In this document: piece by piece, positions 33,985 to 43,871 of the stretch
How the letters are laid out: every line of letters starts with the position of its first letter
How positions within the stretch are numbered: position 1 is the first letter of the stretch
Assembly (NCBI GenBank): GCA_024231855.1
Contig: JAAEQD010000013.1
Span: 17,009 to 81,008, forward strand
DNA length: 64,000 bases
Direction: 5' to 3'
Source of the DNA: Candidatus Zixiibacteriota bacterium
Lineage (GTDB): Bacteria; Zixibacteria; MSB-5A5; UBA10806; 4484-95
Translations under genes and position numbers: made by a program
Notes under the pieces: model-generated
Database searches by the model: none
Told to the model about the DNA's origin: nothing
The model's input: only the letters and a program-made list of their open reading frames with translations

Positions 33985-35169
33985 CTAAACTAGCTCTATC
34001 GCCATGGCTACGGCGCCGCCGCCGCCGAGACATAAGGTGGCCATGCCTTTTTTCAGGCCGCGGTCTTTGAGGGCGTAGATCAGGGTGGTCAAGATTCTCG
34101 CGCCGGACGCGCCGATTGGATGACCCAGGGCGATCGCGCCGCCATTGACATTGACCTTGTCCCAATCCCATTTCAGTTCTTTACCATCGGCTAAGCATTG
34201 GGCCGCGAACGCTTCATTGGCTTCGATCAAGTCCCAGTGGTGAACATCGACGTTCATCTTGCCGGCCAATTTATTGACGGCATCGATAGGCGCGTAGAAC
34301 AGTTCTTTGGGTTCACGGTGCGTGGAAGTATAATCGATGACTTTGGCTATCGGGGTCAGGTTGTTTTCCTTGGCGAATGTTTCGGATACAACCACGACGG
34401 CAGATGCCCCATCATTAAGACCGGGCGCGTTGCCGGCAGTTACAATACCATCCTTTTTGAAAGCCGGTCTGAGTTTGCCCAATTTCTCAGCGGTTGTGCC
34501 GGGACGCGGTCCCTGGTCGGTATCGAATACTACGGGATCACCTTTTCTCTGTGGGATATCAATCGGTACAATCTCATCCTTGAATTTGCCGTCGGCGATG
34601 GCTTTAGCCGCTTTATTTTGAGAGTTAGCGGCATACTCATCCAGATCACCTCGAGTAAGACCTGATTTTTCGGCGGTGTATTCGGCGGCAATGCCCATGT
34701 GGAAATCATTGAAACTGTCCCAGAGGCCGTCGTAAATCATGAGATCTTTTAACTTCTGATCGCCAAACTTGTAACCGTTGCGGACGCCTTGAAGGATGAA
34801 TGGGCAGTTCGACATCGACTCCATGCCGCCGGCTACAAAACAGTGCCCATCGCCGGCTTTTATTGCCTGGGCGGCCATCATAACAGCTTTCAAGCCCGAT
34901 CCGCAGACTTTATTTATCGTTATTGCGGGTATCTGAACCGGTAATCCGGCCGCTACCATAGCCTGGCGAGCGGGCGCCTGGCCGGCTCCTCCCTGCACAA
35001 CATGCCCCATAATTACTTCATCTATTTTATTGGCATCAACGCCGGCGCGTTCGACCGCGCCTTTTATGGCGGCAGCGCCCAGCTGTGGGGCGGTCATCGA
35101 GGACAACCCGCCTAAAAACGTTCCTATCGCGGTTCTGCACGCGGATACAATTACGGCCTGTTGAGACAT
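33985..35169 (-). CDS. Acetyl-CoA acetyltransferase (thiolase)
   Basis: 394 residues, normal for tetrameric bacterial biosynthetic-type thiolases. The nucleophile C89 lies in [11 protein letters not shown], the catalytic His in [10 protein letters not shown] near residue 350 and the acid/base C380 in [12 protein letters not shown]. Interconverts two acetyl-CoA and acetoacetyl-CoA, or cleaves 3-ketoacyl-CoA. It completes the pathway encoded at 27-30 kb although on the other strand and in a separate unit. The unusually Gly-rich GGGGAV end is normal. Confidence 0.95.
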   Translation of the reverse strand: MSQQAVIVSACRTAIGTFLGGLSSMTAPQLGAAAIKGAVERAGVDANKIDEVIMGHVVQGGAGQAPARQAMVAAGLPVQIPAITINKVCGSGLKAVMMAAQAIKAGDGHCFVAGGMESMSNCPFILQGVRNGYKFGDQKLKDLMIYDGLWDSFNDFHMGIAAEYTAEKSGLTRGDLDEYAANSQNKAAKAIADGKFKDEIVPIDIPQRKGDPVVFDTDQGPRPGTTAEKLGKLRPAFKKDGIVTAGNAPGLNDGASAVVVVSETFAKENNLTPIAKVIDYTSTHREPKELFYAPIDAVNKLAGKMNVDVHHWDLIEANEAFAAQCLADGKELKWDWDKVNVNGGAIALGHPIGASGARILTTLIYALKDRGLKKGMATLCLGGGGAVAMAIELV

Positions 35170-35283
35170 ATTCTTTTCCTCCTGGTATTTATTCTAATTC
35201 TCAATTGCTCATCTCATTGAGATCAATATACTATTTAAAACGGGTAGAGTCAAAAAAAGTTAGATATCAATAGAATCTGGTAA

Positions 35284-35307
35284 TAAAAAAAGACGGGTAT
35301 TAACCCG
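35284..35307 (-). terminator. Terminator of the fibronectin-III lipoprotein gene
   Basis: CGGGT-(4 nt)-ACCCG (35294-35307) followed on the minus strand by TC and a run of T (35284-35291). Confidence 0.7.
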
Positions 35308-35357
35308 CCTTGCCCCATCCCATGTTGGCTAAACAGCCTATCGTAGGGTGAATTTTT

Positions 35358-35738
35358 CTAAGGGCCTTCCCCGCATATCATCTGGACGGATATTTGATTG
35401 GATATCGCGGATTCGCCGCTTGAATTGCTTGCCGATACATAGTAATGCGCCTCAATACAGCTTTGCTGTATGGTATCGTTATAATTGGTTGTATTAGCGT
35501 TTGTTCTGCCGATTTCGCCAAACGGACCTGTGATTCTTCTATAGATAATAAATCCTGTCTCGTTTTCCGAGTTATCCTGCCATTGAAGACTTACGGAGTA
35601 TGCACCTGTAGCCAAACCGCTTAATTCTGAAGGGGACTCAGGAATATTCTCCGCGGTTGGCTTACTCCCGTAACACCCGCCGATTACTATCAATAAAACC
35701 AGCGAAATCATCGTATATATTAAAAGTAAAATTCTCAT
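35358..35738 (-). CDS. Lipoprotein with one fibronectin type III domain
   Basis: 126 residues. Lipobox VIGGC with C22 lipidated; residues about 35-122 form one FnIII sandwich (ATGAYSVSLQWQDNSENETG, FIIYRR, HYYVSASNSSGESAISN). Such a single-domain lipoprotein probably acts as a surface or periplasmic spacer or adhesin. Two Cys residues in the C-terminal half (SCIEAHYY and MICGEGP) could form a disulfide. Monocistronic with its own terminator. Confidence 0.75.
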   Translation of the reverse strand: MRILLLIYTMISLVLLIVIGGCYGSKPTAENIPESPSELSGLATGAYSVSLQWQDNSENETGFIIYRRITGPFGEIGRTNANTTNYNDTIQQSCIEAHYYVSASNSSGESAISNQISVQMICGEGP

Positions 35739-35828
35739 CTTAAATCTCTGTATTGTGGATTAAAACTATTAAGCAATAAAGCAAGTTCCGATAGATTATT
35801 TTATTCTGATAAAATGAAATTATATATA

Positions 35829-37319
35829 TTAATGTTTTTCCAAAAGAAATTTGTCGGCCGGCAAATCGAAGGCTATCGCGCCATTATTTATGCCAATAAA
35901 ACGATCAGTAACTGATGAAGCAAATTCGATATCATGACTAATTACTATGATCGTCTTATCATTCAACGACTTAAGAAGATCAATCAGTTGATCGGTCGCG
36001 TCCGGGTCAAGGGCGGCTGAAGGTTCATCCAAAATGATTATCTCAGATTCCATTGCCAACACGCCGGCCAGGGCTACTTTACGTTTCTCCCCGCCCGACA
36101 AAGAAAACGGATGGCGTTCTTTGAGGGACGCGATGCCGAATTCATTTAGATATTTTGCCACAATACTATTGATATCGTGTTTGCCGATATTTAGCGGCCC
36201 ATATTTGATATCCTCCGCCACTGTTTCCCCGAGTAGGGCGCGTTCCGGCAGTTGCATTGCCATCGTACTCAAACTTCGAAGGTCTTTCATTTGATAATCC
36301 GCAAGATGTCGATTTTTTAATTTTAGCGTTCCGCTTTTTGATTCAAGCAGACCAGCCATAATTAAACCAAGAGTAGTTTTACCTGCCCCGGATGGGCCAA
36401 CCAGAGCCAATTTTTCCCCGGCGCGTATTTCCAGATTAATACCTTGAATAACATTGATCTCGTCTTCATAGGCATAGCTGATATTTTCAAGGGATAGTAG
36501 CGGTTCCGAATTATCGACCGGTTTGTGTAAAGTCTGATTTTGTCCATTCGTTTTTAGATTGACGTCGTTTGGATCAAATTGAAAGCCCGGGGCGCTTTTC
36601 TCGCACTCTTTTAAACCGGAGAATACTTCACCAGGTTTGCCATGATTCATCAGTTTCCCCTTATCGAGCACGATTACCCTGTCGGCGTTTAAAGCCAGGG
36701 CAGGATACTGGGTGATTAAGATTATCGTTTTTTGGCCTTTATAACCGTCGATCAATTTTATCATCTTTGAATTCATTTGGCCGTCAAGATGGGAATCGGG
36801 CTCATCCAGGATTATCGTTTCCGGATCGGTTATCAGGCAGGAAGCCATTGCTACGGCAGTAATTTGCCCGCCGGATAGTTCATCAGGGCTTTTTGACAGC
36901 AATTTATCAAGGTCGAGCAATTTCGCCATTTCGTCGATTTTAGAATTAATAAGATCTGTTTCAACTCTTCGATTCCCCAAGGGATAAGCCAGCTCTTCGG
37001 AGACGGTAGGCATCAGAACCTGATTTTGCGGTTCCTGAAGGATCATCGTGACATCCTGGAAAACATCCCGGTGATAATGTGTAACTTTATCGCCTTTATA
37101 ATAGATTTCTCCCGATATATCGCCGGCTAATCCGGCCAGAAGTTTACCCAGGCTCGATTTGCCGCTGCCGTTTGCGCCGAGAATTACCAGATGTTCATTC
37201 CGGTAAATATCTAATGAAAGATCATCCAGGGCGATATTGGGGATATTTGATTGTTTATCCGGGTCGCCCAGAGAAGGGTATTTCAGGCTTATGTTTTTTA
37301 ATGAATAAAGAATATTCAT
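35829..37319 (-). CDS. Fused double ABC ATPase of the ECF/cobalt type
   Basis: 496 residues with two nucleotide-binding domains. NBD1: Walker A GANGSGKS (48-55), Q-loop LQEPQNQ, signature LSGGQ (148-152), Walker B with catalytic E173 (LDEPD). At the H-loop, Gln204 (ITQYPALAL) replaces the usual His. NBD2: Walker A GPSGAGKTT (308-316), LSGGE, LDEPS and an intact H462 (SHDIEF). The QEPQNQ and CbiO-like features suit the EcfA1-EcfA2 fusion that powers vitamin or metal-ion uptake. The T and S membrane components are not in the window. Confidence 0.85.
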   Translation of the reverse strand: MNILYSLKNISLKYPSLGDPDKQSNIPNIALDDLSLDIYRNEHLVILGANGSGKSSLGKLLAGLAGDISGEIYYKGDKVTHYHRDVFQDVTMILQEPQNQVLMPTVSEELAYPLGNRRVETDLINSKIDEMAKLLDLDKLLSKSPDELSGGQITAVAMASCLITDPETIILDEPDSHLDGQMNSKMIKLIDGYKGQKTIILITQYPALALNADRVIVLDKGKLMNHGKPGEVFSGLKECEKSAPGFQFDPNDVNLKTNGQNQTLHKPVDNSEPLLSLENISYAYEDEINVIQGINLEIRAGEKLALVGPSGAGKTTLGLIMAGLLESKSGTLKLKNRHLADYQMKDLRSLSTMAMQLPERALLGETVAEDIKYGPLNIGKHDINSIVAKYLNEFGIASLKERHPFSLSGGEKRKVALAGVLAMESEIIILDEPSAALDPDATDQLIDLLKSLNDKTIIVISHDIEFASSVTDRFIGINNGAIAFDLPADKFLLEKH

Positions 37320-37333
37320 AACATCATTGTAAT

Positions 37334-37366
37334 AAAAAACCGCGGCATCGGTTAGCTCGCCGTGGT
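37334..37366 (-). terminator. Terminator of the gcv operon
   Basis: Stem ACCACGGC/GCCGCGGT (one mismatch, 37339-37366) followed on the minus strand by six T residues, right after gcvPB. Confidence 0.65.
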
Positions 37367-37384
37367 CGATAAATCATAATATAT

Positions 37385-38839
37385 TTACCAGCCGACATCC
37401 ATGTTTTTCGCGGCGGCGGCTTCATCAAGGCGTCCCACCGGCGTATTATTCGGCGCGGATTTAATAATTTCGGGATTATCTTTTACCTCGCCGGCGATTC
37501 GTTTCATAACGCTTATAAAATTATCCAGTGATTCCCGGCTCTCGGTTTCGGTTGGTTCAATCATAATCGCTTCGTGAATTATCAGAGGGAAATAGACAGT
37601 TGGGGCGTGGATGCCAAAATCAAGAATACGCTTGGCGATATCGGTTGTTTTGATTCCATTCGCCAATTGCCTGTCGCCGGAGAGAACGAACTCATGCATA
37701 CATAATGAATCATACGGTAAATCGTAATCTGCTTTAAGTTTATTCATCAGGTAATTCGCGTTGATTATCGCTGTTTTAGCGATTCGTTTGAGTCCATCAG
37801 GGCCATGTTTCAGGATATAGGTAAAGGCTCTGATCGCGACACCTACATTACCATAGAATCCATGAACGCGGCCGATTGAATCGGGCCGGCTATATTCAAG
37901 ATAATAAGAAACCTTATTACTTTTATTCGTCTTACGGCCGATTATCGGTGTCGGTAAAAATGGTTCCAGAGCCGATTTAATCCCAAGCGCCCCTCCACCC
38001 GGACCACCGCCGCCATGCGGCGTGGAAAAGGTTTTATGGAAATTGAAATGGACGATGTCGAATCCCATATCGCCGGGACGCACCAGTCCCAGAAGCGCGT
38101 TCAGGTTAGCGCCATCCATATAGAGAAGGCCGCCGCAATCATGAATAACCGCCGCGATTTTCTCTATATCGATTTCAAAAAATCCCAGCGTGTTTGGATT
38201 AGTCAACATGAATCCGGCCGTGTCGCTATCGCATACCGCGGCCAACTTTTCTATATCAACCAAACCTTTATCATTGGACGGTACTTTTATCGTATTGAAT
38301 CCTGCCAATGCCACTGAAGCGGGATTCGTGCCATGAGCCGAATCGGGGATGATAATATTTTGGCGGTTTTGCTTGTTTTTCTTATGATAAGCACGCATCA
38401 GAAGGAGCGCGGCGAATTCACCGTGCGCGCCCGCGGCCGGCTGAAGAGTGATATGGTCCATACCCGAAATCGCCGCCAGCATGTTTTCAAGTTCAAACAT
38501 CAATCCCAACGTTCCCTGGACACTATCGGCCGGGGCATGAGGATGAGCGGCCGTAAATCCGGGCAAATTGGCCGTGACTTCATTAACCTTGGGATTGTAT
38601 TTCATGGTGCATGAACCAAGAGGGTAGATTCCCTTATCTATATGATGATTTTTCACCGATAGCGCGATAAAGTGACGTACGATCTCCGGCTCGGAAAGCT
38701 CCGGTAGATTAGGTTTGTCTTTGCGTAATACCGATAGCGGTAGATAATCTTCCGGTCCATTGTATTGCTCGGGAAGATCGGGTAATGAAAACCCGGTACG
38801 ACCCGGGCTTGAAAGCTCAATTAACGATTTATCGTACAA
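37385..38839 (-). CDS. gcvPB: Glycine dehydrogenase (decarboxylating) subunit 2
   Basis: 484 residues. P-protein half carrying the PLP lysine K269 in NFHKTFSTPHGGGGPG. YPLGSCTMKYNP and QPAAGAHGE are further family signatures. With GcvPA it decarboxylates glycine and passes the aminomethyl group to the lipoyl arm of GcvH. Two-subunit P-proteins are typical of many anaerobes and Gram-positives. Last gene of the operon, 2 nt after the Trx/TPR gene. GcvT is not in the window. Confidence 0.96.
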   Translation of the reverse strand: MYDKSLIELSSPGRTGFSLPDLPEQYNGPEDYLPLSVLRKDKPNLPELSEPEIVRHFIALSVKNHHIDKGIYPLGSCTMKYNPKVNEVTANLPGFTAAHPHAPADSVQGTLGLMFELENMLAAISGMDHITLQPAAGAHGEFAALLLMRAYHKKNKQNRQNIIIPDSAHGTNPASVALAGFNTIKVPSNDKGLVDIEKLAAVCDSDTAGFMLTNPNTLGFFEIDIEKIAAVIHDCGGLLYMDGANLNALLGLVRPGDMGFDIVHFNFHKTFSTPHGGGGPGGGALGIKSALEPFLPTPIIGRKTNKSNKVSYYLEYSRPDSIGRVHGFYGNVGVAIRAFTYILKHGPDGLKRIAKTAIINANYLMNKLKADYDLPYDSLCMHEFVLSGDRQLANGIKTTDIAKRILDFGIHAPTVYFPLIIHEAIMIEPTETESRESLDNFISVMKRIAGEVKDNPEIIKSAPNNTPVGRLDEAAAAKNMDVGW

Positions 38840-38841
38840 TT

Positions 38842-39711
38842 CTAGTTTCCTTCCAAGCTAACCTTTTTCAGATTATCGATTTTCCCCTGAACCCAGTCGG
38901 CATATTCGCTACCGGGATAGTCCAGCAAATACTCGCGGAACAATTCGCCAGCCCGGTCATAATCACCCATTTTAGCCAAACAATAAGGAATCTTTCGGGC
39001 AACGTCCTCGGCCTTATCCGATTGTGGATATAGCTCCATAAACCTGGTGTATGAAGCCAGTGCCGCGCTGAAATCGCCTTTTTCACATTGCGTATCGGCT
39101 GTTCCCAGCAAAGCTGTTTCCATCGCGAATCGATAATCTTCGGAGCCGAGTTTTAATACATTGCCGTAATACTCCAGAGCTTGATCCCAGGAGGAACGAT
39201 GTTTGTGCTTCTCGGCTATTATTAGATGGAAGTCGACATTATCAGGTTCATCAGCCAGTCGAGTTTGGTAATCCTCCAGCGTTTCGTTACCTTGAAGATA
39301 AAGTTGAATTTCATTGAAAAAGTCGGCCGGCGGGTAGTAGCCAACCAGGCGATCGACCTCATTACCATCCGAGTTTACCACGACTATAGTGGGAAAGAAT
39401 GACACATTGAAATGCCGAGCCGAAATCGTATCTTCATCGGCATCAATTTTGGCAAATACCATATGCTCCGACATACCGATAACTATTTTGTGGCTGAACG
39501 TGGAATCATCCAATAATTTGCTCCAGGGGCATTCCTGTTCATAGAATTCGATCACTAGCGGCTGACCTTTGGCGGCGGCGGTCGATTTGGCTTGTTCCAG
39601 ATCGTTAAGGAATTCAATATTTGTCAATTCTTTTTCGGGCTTGTCGCATGTTGCGATTAAAAGCCCTGCACAAAGAACAATTATGGTAATTATAATTCTA
39701 TTTTTTTTCAT
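38842..39711 (-). CDS. Lipoprotein with thioredoxin-like and TPR domains
   Basis: 289 residues. Lipobox LIATC (C22). A thioredoxin fold follows (about 30-140): EFYEQECPWSKLL keeps the first cysteine (C61) but has Ser64 where the second CxxC cysteine would be; cis-Pro in FFPTIVVV. Two to three TPR-like repeats complete the protein (SSWDQALEYYGNVLKLG, GDFSAALASYTRFMELYPQ, GDYDRAGELFREYLLDYPG). Monothiol chemistry or a pure binding role is suggested. Its place inside the glycine-cleavage operon is unexplained. It overlaps the preceding gene by 14 nt. Confidence 0.75.
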   Translation of the reverse strand: MKKNRIIITIIVLCAGLLIATCDKPEKELTNIEFLNDLEQAKSTAAAKGQPLVIEFYEQECPWSKLLDDSTFSHKIVIGMSEHMVFAKIDADEDTISARHFNVSFFPTIVVVNSDGNEVDRLVGYYPPADFFNEIQLYLQGNETLEDYQTRLADEPDNVDFHLIIAEKHKHRSSWDQALEYYGNVLKLGSEDYRFAMETALLGTADTQCEKGDFSAALASYTRFMELYPQSDKAEDVARKIPYCLAKMGDYDRAGELFREYLLDYPGSEYADWVQGKIDNLKKVSLEGN

Positions 39712-40063
39712 CAGGCAACTCGAAATCCGGTATAATTGTCTGCGCTATCTCGATTGCTTTATCAATAGCCGCTTCAGATACAAAAATACTGATACCCTTC
39801 ATCACTTGCGAAATAGATCCAAAACCCGAATAAGTACCGGCGCTGGATTTCACCAAATGGGGAATATTATGATCCTTAAGGGCTTGTTCCAGGATTTCAG
39901 CGTTCATGATATCATTAGTCTGGCATAATAGCACAGCCTTTAAGTCGACATCGGAACTTTTTTCTTCTTTCGCGGCTGGATCATCAACCAGATCTAAACC
40001 GCAATCGGGACATTTAGTCAGGTCGACGCGATATTCTTCACCGCATTTTGGACAATAGGGCAT
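39698..40063 (-). CDS. DUF2007-like protein with N-terminal zinc ribbon
   Basis: 121 residues. CPKC and CPDC (C4, C7, C18, C21) form a zinc ribbon. The remainder (about 40-115: LKAVLLCQTNDIMNAEILEQ and GISIFVSEAAIDKAIEIAQ) matches the small DUF2007 fold, proposed to be signal-transducing. The gene starts directly after the gcvPA stop with no spacer, so it is co-translated with glycine-cleavage genes. Function not known. Confidence 0.7.
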   Translation of the reverse strand: MPYCPKCGEEYRVDLTKCPDCGLDLVDDPAAKEEKSSDVDLKAVLLCQTNDIMNAEILEQALKDHNIPHLVKSSAGTYSGFGSISQVMKGISIFVSEAAIDKAIEIAQTIIPDFELPDEKK

Positions 40064-41398
40064 TTATTTCACCTTTGATAGTCTAAACACCAGTTCATCT
40101 ATTTGTTTTTTGGTGACTTTTTCGGTCACCGCGATCATCAGACAACCCTTGAGACCGATCTTGAATCCGCTTAGATCGACACCGGGCAAGATATTATATT
40201 TAGCCAAACCATTGATGATTTTCTTTGGCGAAACAGGGGTTTGAACTACAAACTCTTTGAAAAACGGAGTATCGAATTTTAGTTTATAGCCCGGCAAATC
40301 GCAGATTTTTTCCGCGGCATAATGGGCTTTGGATAAACATAATTCGGCTACACGCTTGATTCCGGCTTTGCCCATCACCGCCATATATACAGCTGTAACC
40401 AGAGCGCAGAGTTGTTGATTGGTACAGATATTCGAGGTTGCTTTCTCGCGCCGGATATGTTGCTCACGAGTTTGCAGAGTTAGAACGTAGCCGATTTCAC
40501 CGTTAATATCATCGGTTTTAGCCACCAGCCGACCGGGTATTTTGCGAATAAGATCCTGCCTGGCGGAAAAAAGCCCCACATACGGGCCACCATAAGCCAA
40601 AGGTAAACCTAACGGTTGACCATCGGCACAGGCAATATCGGCGCCATAATCACCGGGAGTTTTTAATATACCCAAAGATATTGGGTCATAGGCAAAAACC
40701 AGTAATCCGCCGCAATTACGCACATCCCCGGCTATATCATCGACATTTTCAATCAAGCCCAGGAAATTGGGGCTCTGTATTATTAAGGCGGCGATCTTAT
40801 CGTTAAGGCTACTTCGCAACTGTTTATAATCCAGCTGGCCGTTTGCGGCGGGAATAATCGTAATATTCAGGTCTGTGCCGGATATGTATGTTCTGATGGT
40901 TTGGATATAATATGGATTCACAGTTGCTGCAATCAAGATTTCGCCGCGCTTGGTATGTCTGGATGCTAATAAAACCGCTTCTGCTAAAGCGCTGGCACCG
41001 TCGTACATCGAAGCGTTCGTGACCGGCAAACCATTGAGGCTGCTCACCATAGATTGAAATTCATATATCGACTGTAACGTTCCCTGGGAAACTTCCGGTT
41101 GGTATGGAGTGTAAGCGGTCATAAATTCCGGCCGAGAAATTAGGTGGCCGATAACGGACGGAATAAAGTGGTCATATGCTCCGGCACCGGCAAAACAGGC
41201 ATCATACTTCTTATTGTCCCGTGAAATCTCATCCAGGTGTTTTATCAGTTCATGTTCGGGAAGCGCTTGAGGAATATTCAAGTCGTGACGATATCGCAAT
41301 GATGCCGGGATATTTCTCAGTAAGTCCTCAAAATCGGATACACCGAAACTCTCCAGCATCCGCTGAAGATCATTTTCCGTATTGGGAATGTAAGTCAT
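40064..41398 (-). CDS. gcvPA: Glycine dehydrogenase (decarboxylating) subunit 1
   Basis: 444 residues. Partner of Gcv[22 protein letters not shown] is the standard N-terminus; FAGAGAYDHFIPSV, TAYTPYQPEVSQGTLQ and NASMYDGASALAEA are subunit-1 signatures, and QTREQHIRREKATSNICTNQ is the conserved C-terminal-half segment. The start overlaps the gcvH stop by one base. Forms the heterotetrameric P-protein of the glycine cleavage system. Confidence 0.96.
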   Translation of the reverse strand: MTYIPNTENDLQRMLESFGVSDFEDLLRNIPASLRYRHDLNIPQALPEHELIKHLDEISRDNKKYDACFAGAGAYDHFIPSVIGHLISRPEFMTAYTPYQPEVSQGTLQSIYEFQSMVSSLNGLPVTNASMYDGASALAEAVLLASRHTKRGEILIAATVNPYYIQTIRTYISGTDLNITIIPAANGQLDYKQLRSSLNDKIAALIIQSPNFLGLIENVDDIAGDVRNCGGLLVFAYDPISLGILKTPGDYGADIACADGQPLGLPLAYGGPYVGLFSARQDLIRKIPGRLVAKTDDINGEIGYVLTLQTREQHIRREKATSNICTNQQLCALVTAVYMAVMGKAGIKRVAELCLSKAHYAAEKICDLPGYKLKFDTPFFKEFVVQTPVSPKKIINGLAKYNILPGVDLSGFKIGLKGCLMIAVTEKVTKKQIDELVFRLSKVK

Positions 41399-41778
41399 TA
41401 ATTTTGCCCAATTACCTCTTGATATCCAGCCGCGTCAAGAAGCTGATCGAGTTGCGAATTATCATCGATTTTCACCTTAATCAGCCAGCCGTCACCGTAA
41501 GGATCGGAGTTGATAATACCGGCATCGGCTTCAATCGCCGTATTAACTTCGACAACCTCACCGGTAATCGGCGAGAACAAATCGGAAACAGCCTTAACCG
41601 CTTCGATCGTACCGAATGGTTCACCATATTCAACTTTATCACTAATAGCCGGTAGTTCCACAAATACAATATCACCTAACTCGCCCTGGGCGAAGTCGGT
41701 TATACCGATGATAACATTATCGCCATCGGTTTTCACCCATTCATGCTCTTTAGAATATTTCAAATCATCCGGAATCAA
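41398..41778 (-). CDS. gcvH: Glycine cleavage system H protein
   Basis: 126 residues. Lipoyl carrier; K62 in [15 protein letters not shown] is the lipoylation site, and YSKEHEWVK is the conserved N-terminus. It shuttles the aminomethyl group between P-, T- and L-proteins. The ATG at 41778 overlaps the accC stop by 4 nt. Confidence 0.97.
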   Translation of the reverse strand: MIPDDLKYSKEHEWVKTDGDNVIIGITDFAQGELGDIVFVELPAISDKVEYGEPFGTIEAVKAVSDLFSPITGEVVEVNTAIEADAGIINSDPYGDGWLIKVKIDDNSQLDQLLDAAGYQEVIGQN

Positions 41779-43157
41779 GTGACCTCCTCGTGTTTAGCCG
41801 AATTCGTTTTCTGTGGACCGGCCATAAATCTTTCTACGTATGATGTATCGTAATTGCCAAAAATGAAGATTGGATCTTCAAAAATAGTCTTATAGAATTC
41901 GATCGGCGTCGGCACACCTTCAACGATAAATTCATCAAGCGCCCGCCTCATTCGTAGCAGGGCTTCTGATCTGTCTTTGCCATGGACGATTAACTTGGCT
42001 ATAAGCGAATCATAATTTGGCGGCATGTGATAACCGGCATAGGCATGAGTATCGACTCGAACACCCAAACCGCCCGGCGTATGGAAAGTAGTAATTTCAC
42101 CGGGAGTGGGTCTGAATTTCTTCTCGGTATCTTCGGCATTAATTCGACATTCGATCGCGTGTCCGCTGAACTGTATATCCGATTGGCTAAACGGCAGCTC
42201 CTTGCCTGCCGCCAGTTCGATCTGTTCTTTAACGAGATCGACATTAGTGATCTCCTCGGATATCGTATGCTCGACCTGAATTCTGGTATTGACTTCCATG
42301 AAATAGAAACTACCATCGCTATCTAAAAGGAATTCGACCGTGCCCGCGCTACTGTAACCGGCCGCCTTTGCCCCATCGACCGCCGCTTTCCCCATCTTAA
42401 TCCGCAAAGCGGGATCTACCGCGATAGATGGTGACTCTTCTATAAGCTTTTGATGACGTCGTTGTATAGTGCAATCGCGTTCGCCCAGATGAACCACATT
42501 GCCGTAGTTGTCGGCTAATAGCTGAATTTCAATATGGCGGGGATTAGTAATGAATTTTTCAATATATACCGCGGGATTGCCGAAAGCGATACTGGCTTCG
42601 GTCCGCGCCGCATCGAAAGACGTTTTTAAATCTTCAGGTTTGGTTACCAGACGCATACCCCGCCCACCACCACCGGCGGAGGCTTTTATAATAATTGGGT
42701 AGTCTATACTTTTAACGATTTCCAGCGCCTGCTGATAATCACTTATAATACCTTCCGATCCCGGAATAACAGGTACGCCCGCGTTTTGCATCGTTTGCTT
42801 GGCGAATGATTTATCGCCCAGGGATTGAATTACTTTCGGTGGCGGCCCGATGAAGGCAATATTACAGGATTGACAAACTTCAGCGAAGTCTGCGTTTTCG
42901 GCCAGGAAACCGTAGCCCGGATGAATGGCATCAGCATTTGTCACCTCGGCGGCCGCGATAACCCTCTTGGCATCGAGATAACTTTCGCCCGGGGCGCCGG
43001 GCCCAATACAAACATCCTCATCCGCGAATCGAACATGCAAAGAGTTACTATCAGCTTCGGAATAAATAGCGACGGTTGTAATACCCAGCTCCTTACACGC
43101 ACGAATAATCCGCAGGGCGATCTCGCCGCGGTTGGCTATCAGGATTTTTTTAAACAC
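41775..43157 (-). CDS. accC: Biotin carboxylase, acetyl-CoA carboxylase subunit
   Basis: 460 residues, slightly longer than usual because of a polar C-terminal tail ([15 protein letters not shown]). [14 protein letters not shown] is the N-terminal signature; the ATP-grasp core has [12 protein letters not shown] and [16 protein letters not shown] with the catalytic Glu and Arg. It carboxylates the biotin on AccB (encoded separately at 48330-48806) or another biotin carrier. Unusually it heads the glycine-cleavage operon instead of following accB. Confidence 0.95.
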   Translation of the reverse strand: MFKKILIANRGEIALRIIRACKELGITTVAIYSEADSNSLHVRFADEDVCIGPGAPGESYLDAKRVIAAAEVTNADAIHPGYGFLAENADFAEVCQSCNIAFIGPPPKVIQSLGDKSFAKQTMQNAGVPVIPGSEGIISDYQQALEIVKSIDYPIIIKASAGGGGRGMRLVTKPEDLKTSFDAARTEASIAFGNPAVYIEKFITNPRHIEIQLLADNYGNVVHLGERDCTIQRRHQKLIEESPSIAVDPALRIKMGKAAVDGAKAAGYSSAGTVEFLLDSDGSFYFMEVNTRIQVEHTISEEITNVDLVKEQIELAAGKELPFSQSDIQFSGHAIECRINAEDTEKKFRPTPGEITTFHTPGGLGVRVDTHAYAGYHMPPNYDSLIAKLIVHGKDRSEALLRMRRALDEFIVEGVPTPIEFYKTIFEDPIFIFGNYDTSYVERFMAGPQKTNSAKHEEVT

Positions 43158-43620
43158 AATAATACTCCCTTATTAACGCCCGAGCGATTAGCTCATTACC
43201 TATCGCTCTTTCGATAAATGTTAAATATACCACTTCAATCAAATAAGTCAACGATTTGTATTATTATCAGGGGTCTTCAGGATATAATTAAAGCTCACGC
43301 CTATTAACGTATATCCTGGAAGGGCTTTGATTAAGTGCCTAATGGGAAACAAGTTAACATTGGCACATGCCCGGCTTGGGCTTGAATATGACCGTAAAAA
43401 GAGGACATTTGAATGAAAGTAAATTATTTATTATTATCTCGTAGCGCCAGCTTCAAATAGACTATTATCCGGTTAATTAATCGATTTCATCACCATCCAA
43501 AACCAGCCCGAATTTCCCGATTATTTGAGTAATTGTTTTCGGCTGTTGCTTTAATATAGATAATGACAAAAACTAAAACATCTTGACGTAGTATCTTTAT
43601 TAAATATATTGTTTACCGCT
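43158..43620. other. Non-coding upstream part of a 714-bp intergenic region
   Basis: Between divergent accC and the membrane enzyme at 43872. It should hold the accC promoter. One 15-codon ORF (from ATG 43413 after GAGGA) is probably chance. The tandem array at 43621 is listed next. Confidence 0.45.
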
Positions 43621-43750
43621 TTGGCAAGCCAAGTTGGCAAGCCAAGTTGGCAAGCCAAGTTGGCAAGCCGCTTTGGCAGGCCAGGTTGGCAGGCCAGGTT
43701 GGCAGGCCAGGTTGGCAGGCCAGGTTGGCAGGCCAAGTTGGCAGGCCGCA
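43621..43750. repeat. Ten 13-bp tandem near-palindromic units
   Basis: Ten consecutive 13-bp units of the form TTGGCAAGCCAAG or TTGGCAGGCCAGG. Each contains the inverted pair TTGGC/GCCAA or close to it. Units 1-3 are A-type, unit 4 ends GCT, units 5-8 are G-type, unit 9 is mixed and unit 10 ends GCA. CCGCT also precedes unit 1, echoing the end of unit 4, so blocks have probably been duplicated. An open frame across it on the minus strand is only a by-product of the repeat. Confidence 0.9.
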
Positions 43751-43871
43751 GTACGGTTTTGACTTAATATGATTTATATCCGTTAAAACCAACGATACAA
43801 TCAGAGCGCTCGGTCAGTCGATAGTATTTATTGATGATTTTTCCGACTAATTGAGCAGGTAACTTGAAAAT

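Noticed and set aside
34198..34665. 155-codon plus-strand ORF
   Set aside because: Antisense to the thiolase; composition is that of a reversed reading frame.
43551..43736. 61-codon minus-strand ORF of Pro/Leu/Ala repeats
   Set aside because: Generated by the 13-bp DNA repeat (13 bp x 3 gives a 13-residue period); no SD or signal.
43621..43750. CRISPR array
   Set aside because: Units are directly contiguous with no spacers and no cas genes are present.
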